Part shown: piece after piece, positions 58,313-64,000 of the stretch | How positions within the stretch are numbered: position 1 is the stretch's first letter | How the letters are laid out: the number at the start of each line of letters is the position of its first letter | Assembly: GCF_030272615.1 (NCBI RefSeq) | Contig: NC_081409.1 | Location: forward strand, 877,803,594-877,867,593 | From: Cryptomeria japonica | Lineage: Eukaryota; Streptophyta; Pinopsida; Cupressales; Cupressaceae | Direction of reading: 5' to 3' | DNA length: 64,000 nucleotides | The notes under the pieces: model-generated | What the model was told of the DNA's origin: nothing | The model's database searches: none | Seen by the model: the letters and a program-made list of their open reading frames with translations, nothing else | Made by a program: the position numbers and the translations under genes

Positions 58313-59416
58313 TGTTGGTATTTTGATGATGTTTAGTTGTGATTGTCACTGATGGACACACACTTATTTGATGTATGAATTATTCTCAACTGGTAGTTGT
58401 TCCAACTGGTATTATATGTCATTAAATGTATAGTCTTTGTTTATTGAAGACTATCGCTGTTGTGCAAAAAAAGATTACTGGTCAAAATATGACCCAAGAC
58501 CCCAAGCAGTATGAAGATCTCAAGCGGAACGAAGGCCCCAAGCGGCAGTTAACCTTTTGATCGGAACACTATGTTCCAGTCTTCCAGTCTTCACTTATCA
58601 ACCGGTAATCGGTATACCTTGTTAACCGGTATAATTGTAATATGTGATGAGTTATCATGCACTGACACTTTGGCGGTGTTTTTGTGTCGTGTTACCAAAT
58701 GTGTCTAGATGCACTATACCTAGGAAATTGTAGTCTAATCTTATTAGACTGACATGAAATCAAGTTCCTATATAAGGACATCATGTATAGGGTTTTAGGG
58801 AGAAGAGAGTGTAGTGGATATGCACGAGTGTTTTGAGAGTGCAAAATATAGAAGACTGAAGTAATGCTTGAATGTATTTTTACAAGGAGTTGTCAAGGAT
58901 CTAATCAAGCATTCTATGCTTCTATCTAGATCATTCACTTGTTGATTACTAATATCTTAGACAAGTCTGAAACCCTTAACTGGGTAGGCCCAGCCAAGCC
59001 TATTGTAAATCCTCTAACAAGGTGTTTCACAGTTGTGAATCTGAAATCCTCTAACAGGGTAGTCTTTAACAAGATTTATCTCCTAACAGAGATCTGGATT
59101 CCTAACAGAATCTATTCTGGTGAAGAACATTGTAAGGCCTTAACCGGTCTGACCTTAACCGGTCTGGTTACTATTTTGCAAATAGTTGACTTGTGAGTTT
59201 TACTCACCATGGTTTTTCCCATTTGGGTTTCCACATCAAACATCTTGTGTTATGGTGATTTCACTTCTATGCGTGAATGCTTTATTTTCTATTTAGCGTG
59301 TTTGTGTTTTAATCGGTTTATTATTTAAACTACTACACTGGTTTGCAGTCAAACTGCTTAGGAGTTTGTTTAAGTTTTTGGGTACACTAATTCACCTCCC
59401 CTCTTAGTATTCATCA
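58313..59416 (+). mobile_element. Copia LTR2, 1.1 kb, different from LTR1
   Basis: TGTTGGTATTTTG to TATTCATCA, then spacer AT and a primer site. It shares the CACCATGGTTTTTCCCATTT block (59206), a C-rich tract (about 59392) and CTAACARGGT motifs (59008-59110) with LTR1 but is otherwise not alignable to it by eye. It directly follows copia pol and directly precedes another internal region, so it acts as the 3' LTR of one unit and the 5' LTR of the next. Confidence 0.85.
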
Positions 59417-59418
59417 AT

Positions 59419-59430
59419 TGGTATCAAAGC
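59419..59430 (+). promoter_or_regulatory. Copia primer-binding site 2
   Basis: TGGTATCAAAGC two bases after LTR2. Confidence 0.9.
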
Positions 59431-59454
59431 CAACCTTTCTATAAGTCTAACCAC

Positions 59455-60294
59455 ATGGAAGGAGATATGGGGGAATACAGTATGAGGGAACCCACTCACC
59501 ATTTGGCTGAATCTAAGAGAGCCTATGATGAACTCAAGATTAAGTTTAAAGCCTCTTTGGCTAAGAGAAGAGAGCTTGTTGAGCAGTTGATGGAATTTAA
59601 TGAAAACAACTGTTCTGATAAAGCAGACATGGATGCCCTAGTTGGAGAAGTGGAGAAACTAAATGAATCCAAAACTAACCTAAGGAGGGATTTAGAAGGA
59701 CTAACTATCAAGATGAGTCAGGAGCTAGAGAATAGAAGAAAAGCTTAAGATTTGGTAAAGGACAAGGAACATGAGATCTCTAAATTGAAGCAAGAATTTG
59801 GTACCATTACTGCCTATCTGCAGGAGGGTAAAGAAGAGAAAGAAGAAATACAAGCTAAACTGAATGCAGCCATTTCTCAAAATGAAACCTTGATAGAGAC
59901 CAATGATGTTCTTTCCAAGGAACTTGCTGAGACAAAGGAGATACTTGCTAAGTTCAAATGGAGTGCTGCTATGTTAGAACAAAAGCTGGAATCAGCAAAG
60001 CCATCTAAGGATACCATTGGACTTGTTTTCTCTGGATACGAGGAAGGTGAGACCTCTGGAACCAATAGTGATGCACTGAAGAAGCAATCGACACCTAATA
60101 ACAACAATGTAAGTAAAGGTAAGCAAAAGTTTAAACCTATTTTCTTTAACTATCTTAAGGAAGGACATACTACCAATGTATGTAGGAGCAAGGCTTACAA
60201 TAACTTTCCTTGCTTTCAAAACAATATGGCTAGACCTGGTAGATTTAATGGTCACAGTTATGCATGCAACAAGTTTAGGCATAGAGATTTTTGA
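59455..60294 (+). pseudogene. Coiled-coil gag-like protein of the pol-less element
   Basis: Starts at ATG 59455 (MEGDMGEYSMREPTHHLAES), 25 bp after the primer site. Nearly open: one stop (TAA at 59746) in about 280 codons. About residues 20-180 look like a continuous coiled coil rich in Lys/Glu/Leu (ELKIKFKASLAKRRELVEQL, VEKLNESKTNLRRDLEGL, AAISQNETLIETNDVLSKEL). Then comes a Ser/Asn-rich linker and two decayed zinc knuckles (FNYLKEGHTTNVC at about 60150-60185; YACNKFRHRDF at 60258-60290). It lacks the copia gag core seen at 54236. Likely nucleic-acid packaging; inferred from position and knuckles. Confidence 0.65.
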
Positions 60295-60297
60295 GTG

Positions 60298-60754
60298 CAA
60301 GTCAGTTATGAACAACTTTGGAAGATATCCACCCAGATCTAAAGAAGTTGTCCCGGAACTTCTTGTGAAGTGAAACACAAACCGGTATAGAACTCTTGAC
60401 CAACGGTCAAATGATTATGGAGTGGCAACTAGTTGGAAAGAAACCTGTTTGATCTGTCATGGTAGTGGTCACACTGCTGCAACATGTAGAAGGAAGAATG
60501 GAAATATGAACACCAGACCATGGAGAACACCTAGAATGGTATGCTATCATTGCAACAAACCAAGACACACTGCCAGAGCATGTAGATTGAGAAAGAATCC
60601 ATCGAGAGACATATCAATCAACCTAGAAGGGAAGATTGATGTTGAAACCATTCAGGAGGATATGGATAAAACATGGAAAAAGAAATATGAAGGGAAGCCA
60701 CAAGATGTACCAATTTCCGCACCTAGTGTGGAATTCTCTGAACTAGCAAACTGA
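60298..60754 (+). pseudogene. Zinc-knuckle region of the pol-less element
   Basis: Continues after the stop at 60292-60294. It has one intact and one near-intact CX2CX4HX4C knuckle: CLICHGSGHTAATC (about 60449-60490) and CYHCNKPRHTARAC (about 60542-60584, Arg for the usual Gly). It ends in an acidic tail and a stop at 60752-60754. With the preceding ORF this gives four knuckle-like motifs. Confidence 0.65.
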
Positions 60755-61213
60755 GCTTTGAAAAGGTTAGGGAGAAGATATCAGTAAAGATGTTTCGAAC
60801 CCCCAGAGTATATCAGTGAAGCACCTTTATTGGTATTTTTTACCTATCAACCGACAAAAGAAATGAAGCGGCAAAAGAAGAATTAGGGTTTGGACTCTAA
60901 TAGTGATGCATTTATTATGGTAGGTGGGAGCATGTTTAAAAATGGCTTTTGTCATCATTTTTACTTACCTAATTTCAGAAAAGAATTTTTCTAGCCTGAG
61001 CAACACAACTAGAGTGATCCTTCTTGCATTCAAAAGAATTCAGAAATGAATCTTGCATAATATTTTGCAACCACTTCAAGCTATCAGTGTGAAATTTAAA
61101 GCGGTAACCAAACGTCTGAAGAAGTGCAGTGAGCTTGATATCGACAAACCCTAAGTTTAGAGAGTAAAGGTATTTCTCATTGGAACATTCTTATCATTTG
61201 GAATCTTTTAGAT
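60755..61213. other. Spacer in the pol-less element
   Basis: AT-rich; no gene or motif recognised between the zinc-knuckle region and the next ORF. Confidence 0.4.
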
Positions 61214-62991
61214 ATGACATCTACATCTAAAATCCCCTCTAGTTCTACTGAACCCGAGGATGCACCTGAATTTCTTAAAAGGAAGATGAAATACAATGCC
61301 CTATCTCAAATTCCCACTGAAGTCATTATCGAAGGCGATGTTTCAGGATATATTAATTGTAAACTAGAAGACCTAGGGTCCTCAATGATTCACTCCTAGC
61401 TAGATCTGTTCTGTGGAGATGATAAGAAGATTAAACCTAAATACAACATAATAGAGAAGAAGAAATTACATAATGCAGTATACTTTCTCAAAGAATTTAC
61501 AGAATAACACATCAAGATTATCCTTAGTAGGGTTCATGGTGATAAGATGTACCTTGAGCGAACCCATGATATAACATCAAAGTCAATTCATGACGTGACC
61601 AGATTCTGCAATGTTGGGGAAGTCCCCATTCTTCAAAAGATCACCAAAACCAAAATGATAGAGCTCATCGGTTCTATGAGTGGCCAATGAGCAATGACGG
61701 TCAATACCATTAGAGATGATTTGGTGAAATATGCATGCATGGTAATTGGGTATAGAATATTCTATGCTAACACAATGAATTCTGTTCCTTCAGCTGTGGT
61801 GCATGCCGCTTACACGATGATAAAGGAAATGCAGAATGTGACCTATGTACTTGTATGTAGAAACAATTCATAGATAATCTAAAGTCGATCAAATCAGACA
61901 AAACCCAGAGGTTTAAGTTTTGTCAATTACTTGTTGGTTTATTTTTCTACTTTCAAGGATATTTTCCTAGAGTTGGTGATGTTCAATGGTCAACTGACCT
62001 ACCGGTTTCCAGACAAATAAAGGAGAGTCTGCAAGTAGTGGGAACTGCATATCTAGAGACTTTGAATAGATATTTTGATGATTTTAAACTAAAGATGAAC
62101 TAGAGAATGAGAAAATCTAGTGATCTGGTTAAGAAATATGAAGATGACATCTATTTTACAATCAAAATAGATCATTACATAATGGAAGTGGTCGAACCTA
62201 GAAAAGATGTAGTTGAGCCTATGGGGTATGAAGTGGTAGATGATATATTGATAGGGTATGCCTCTACCCTACTTGCTTCACCACTAGATCCCAAGAAGAA
62301 GAGGACCGGTACTTACTTAGAAAGGATCAAATCTACTGAGGTACAAAAGCTAAAAAATAATAAAGCAATGCCATCGGCATTGGCACCGATTACATCTACT
62401 ACTAGTCCTAAAGTGACCAAGAGGTCACTAACCAAGAAGAAATCAGAGGCTATTTAGGTAAAGGTATTTGAAAGAAAGAGGAAAACCAGGAATAACTCAC
62501 TAGATTCAGAAGACACTGAACTAGAGGTAGAAATGAAGAAGACAAAGTCAATCGATAATGTACCAACAACCTCTGCACCGGTAAATATAGACATTTCTTC
62601 TTATAAACCTATGACACATTGTCAAAGGACCATAAAGAATATTAGAAGAAAAGTTCTTGTTGATTTCAAAGACTATTTTGATGATTTCAATGATAGTGAA
62701 AAGGAGGACGTTGAACAAGAACTTATTAAATATCTGTGTAGTAATGATCGGTCGCCCTCTGAAATTAAATCAATCACTCCTAAATCTTTGTATGATTCTT
62801 TGGACAAAAAATGGCACATTGCCATTAATAAAGAGCAAGACATCAGGGAGAAAGTTTTTTCTCTATATTTTCTAGATGCCTCTAATTCAGAATTGTTTGA
62901 AATTATTGACAACCACAAAGGCATTTTCTTCATGCGAAGAAGGAGACTTCAGCTACTCAAAGGCAAATCTTCTAAAGTGGAAAAAGACACC
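61214..62991 (+). pseudogene. Unrecognised ORF of the pol-less element
   Basis: Starts at ATG 61214 (MTSTSKIPSSSTEPEDAPEF). Pieces: 61214-61399, 61400-61860 with stops (KMYLERTHDITSKSIHDVT, then MIELIGSMSGQ, VIGYRIFYANTMNSVPSAVV), 62107-62457 and 62533-62991. Layout: Ser/Pro head, globular domain, Lys/Thr-rich linker with KKKRTG and TKRSLTKKKSE, acidic helical C-terminal domain (VDFKDYFDDFNDSEKEDVEQ, KWHIAINKEQDIREKVFSLY). No catalytic motif. It is cut at 62991 by a Tat-like LTR. The layout resembles the element E ORF; sequence homology is not shown by eye. Function unknown. Confidence 0.6.
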
Positions 62992-63016
62992 TGTAGACAC
63001 CTAAAATTGTCATGTC

Positions 63017-63247
63017 TAATTAAATAAATATTTTATTTATTTAATTATTTTATCCTAATTCTTCTATTAATTAAATAAATCTATTTATTTAATTAATTCA
63101 TTTATCCTCTTCTAGCCTTATTTCTCATTTAAATAAATACATTTATTTATTTAAATTACCCTTTTCCCAAATTAAATAAATATCTTATTTATTTAATTAA
63201 TCCCACTTCTTCTATTAATTAAATAAATCTTTATTTATTTAATTAAT
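63017..63247. repeat. AT-rich palindrome array in the Tat-like LTR
   Basis: Five inverted repeats of 29-34 bp lie at 63017-63047, 63066-63097, 63127-63156, 63170-63198 and 63214-63247. Each has arms of ATTAATTAAATAAAT type around a short centre. Spacers contain CCTCTTC or CCCACTTC. Spacing is 43-61 bp. Confidence 0.85.
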
Positions 63248-63666
63248 TCATTAACCTTTTCTACCTATGACACATGTCATTCATCTCTTAATTCCTACAC
63301 TACCTACCCTCTCATTATTTTATTATTTCTTTTTACCTACCCTTTAATCATAGCCGACCATTTATCTTTTACACCTCTCGATCTTATCCCTCCATTTGTT
63401 ATAGTGTCTTCTATATAAGGAGATGCTTCCTTCATTATCAACCCTAATCAATCTATGCATCCCGCTTACAACTCGACTACACTACACTTTCAAACTTTCA
63501 TATGCGATCCTACTTGCAACCACACTTCCATTCTTTGTTGAGCTCTTGTGCACACATAAAATCTGAGAGCAAATATATCAAGCAAGATCAATGGAGATAG
63601 GAAGAATGGAGATCCAAACCCTATTGGACATGTGATGGATTTTTCTGTTTTGCATTTTTTTTGCAG

Positions 63667-63742
63667 AAATGCGTCTGTGTTGTGGAATCATGTCTGTGTA
63701 GGGCAGAATCATGTCTATGTAGGGTAAAATCGTGTCTGTGTT
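63667..63742 (+). repeat. Short tandem repeat in the Tat-like leader
   Basis: Three to four units of about 21 bp: GCGTCTGTGTTGTGG, AATCATGTCTGTGTAGGGC, AATCATGTCTATGTAGGG, AATCGTGTCTGTG. Confidence 0.85.
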
Positions 63743-64000
63743 TTCAATTTTTTTTTCCTCATTTAAGGTTTTCATTTTTCGCCATTTTGTCTTGCATTTA
63801 ATGTTTTGGATCTGGTTTATATTGAGCTAACATCTTCATATCTAGCTAACGAAATTGGTGCAGCTTGTTTTGAAAGCAAAATAATTTTGTTGAAGGCCCC
63901 TATTTCACAAAGTCTTTTGGATCTAAATTTTACCTAACTTGTATGTTTGCAGGAAGGGGTGATCATTTGAAACAATCCAAACTACTAACGAATCTTTGTT

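Larger units (their letters stand above)
62992..64000 (+). mobile_element. Tat-like LTR and leader, running off the window
   Basis: Starts TGTAGACACCTAAAA, like the Tat LTRs at 27185 and 42158, inside the preceding ORF; left flank is ACACC (62987-62991). It has an AT-rich palindrome array, a TATA box (CTATATAAGG, 63411-63420), then a TTTTTTTTGCAG site (about 63657-63666) and short tandem units AATCATGTCTRTGTAGGG, parallel to the Tat leader. The LTR's right end was not identified. No ORF. Confidence 0.75.

Noticed and set aside
54167-59430. TGGTATCAAAGC sites as tRNA gene fragments
   Set aside because: Only the 12-bp complement of the tRNA 3' end is present, directly next to LTR ends; these are primer-binding sites.

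Overview
This window is plant nuclear DNA made almost entirely of nested, decayed LTR retrotransposons. I found no host gene, rRNA, tRNA or CRISPR array. Evidence for a seed plant: Ty3/gypsy chromoviruses with integrase chromodomains, a Tat-type gypsy element with a second RNase H, Ty1/copia elements, initiator-Met-tRNA primer sites (TGGTATCAAAGC and variants), low GC, long AT microsatellites and LTRs of about 4 kb. Insertions stacked several levels deep are usual in gymnosperms and other giant plant genomes; the species cannot be read from the sequence.

Layout, outermost first. (1) 'Gypsy-2' runs antisense across most of the window: 3' LTR tail (715-1051), chromodomain end (1090-1257), RNase H/integrase (10881-12397), RT/protease/gag (46016-49016), PBS, then 5' LTR (49171-52846). 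(2) Element 'E' (about 1258-10880) sits in its integrase tail and carries an unrecognised + strand ORF, a palindrome array and two solo copia LTRs (1880-4780, 7394-8673). (3) 'Chromovirus-1' (12398-46015, antisense) sits in gypsy-2's RNase H. (4) Chromovirus-1 is itself hit by two solo LTRs of about 4 kb from the gypsy-2 LTR superfamily (12452-16837 and 19506-23472), by an unassigned insert (about 24410-27060) and by a complete-length 16.2-kb Tat element (27185-43415). (5) The Tat element carries a solo copia LTR in its 3' UTR (38736-40227). (6) At 52847 a copia complex interrupts gypsy-2's 5' LTR: LTR1, copia gag-pol, a different LTR2, then a pol-less element with a coiled-coil/zinc-knuckle protein and a second unrecognised ORF. 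(7) That last element is cut at 62992 by another Tat-like LTR that runs off the window.

Most levels are supported by 5-bp target-site duplications (TSDs), or near-duplications, and by reading frames that resume across the insertion. All coding regions have stops and frameshifts, and several catalytic residues are lost, so nothing here looks autonomous. The most unusual structure is a set of short inverted-repeat arrays inside several unrelated LTR or untranslated regions: TTTAAA-centred palindromes about every 50 bp in E, GCTACC/GGTAGC palindromes in a gypsy-2-type LTR, and AT-rich palindromes in Tat-type LTRs. The two unrecognised ORFs in elements without RT are the next most interesting feature.
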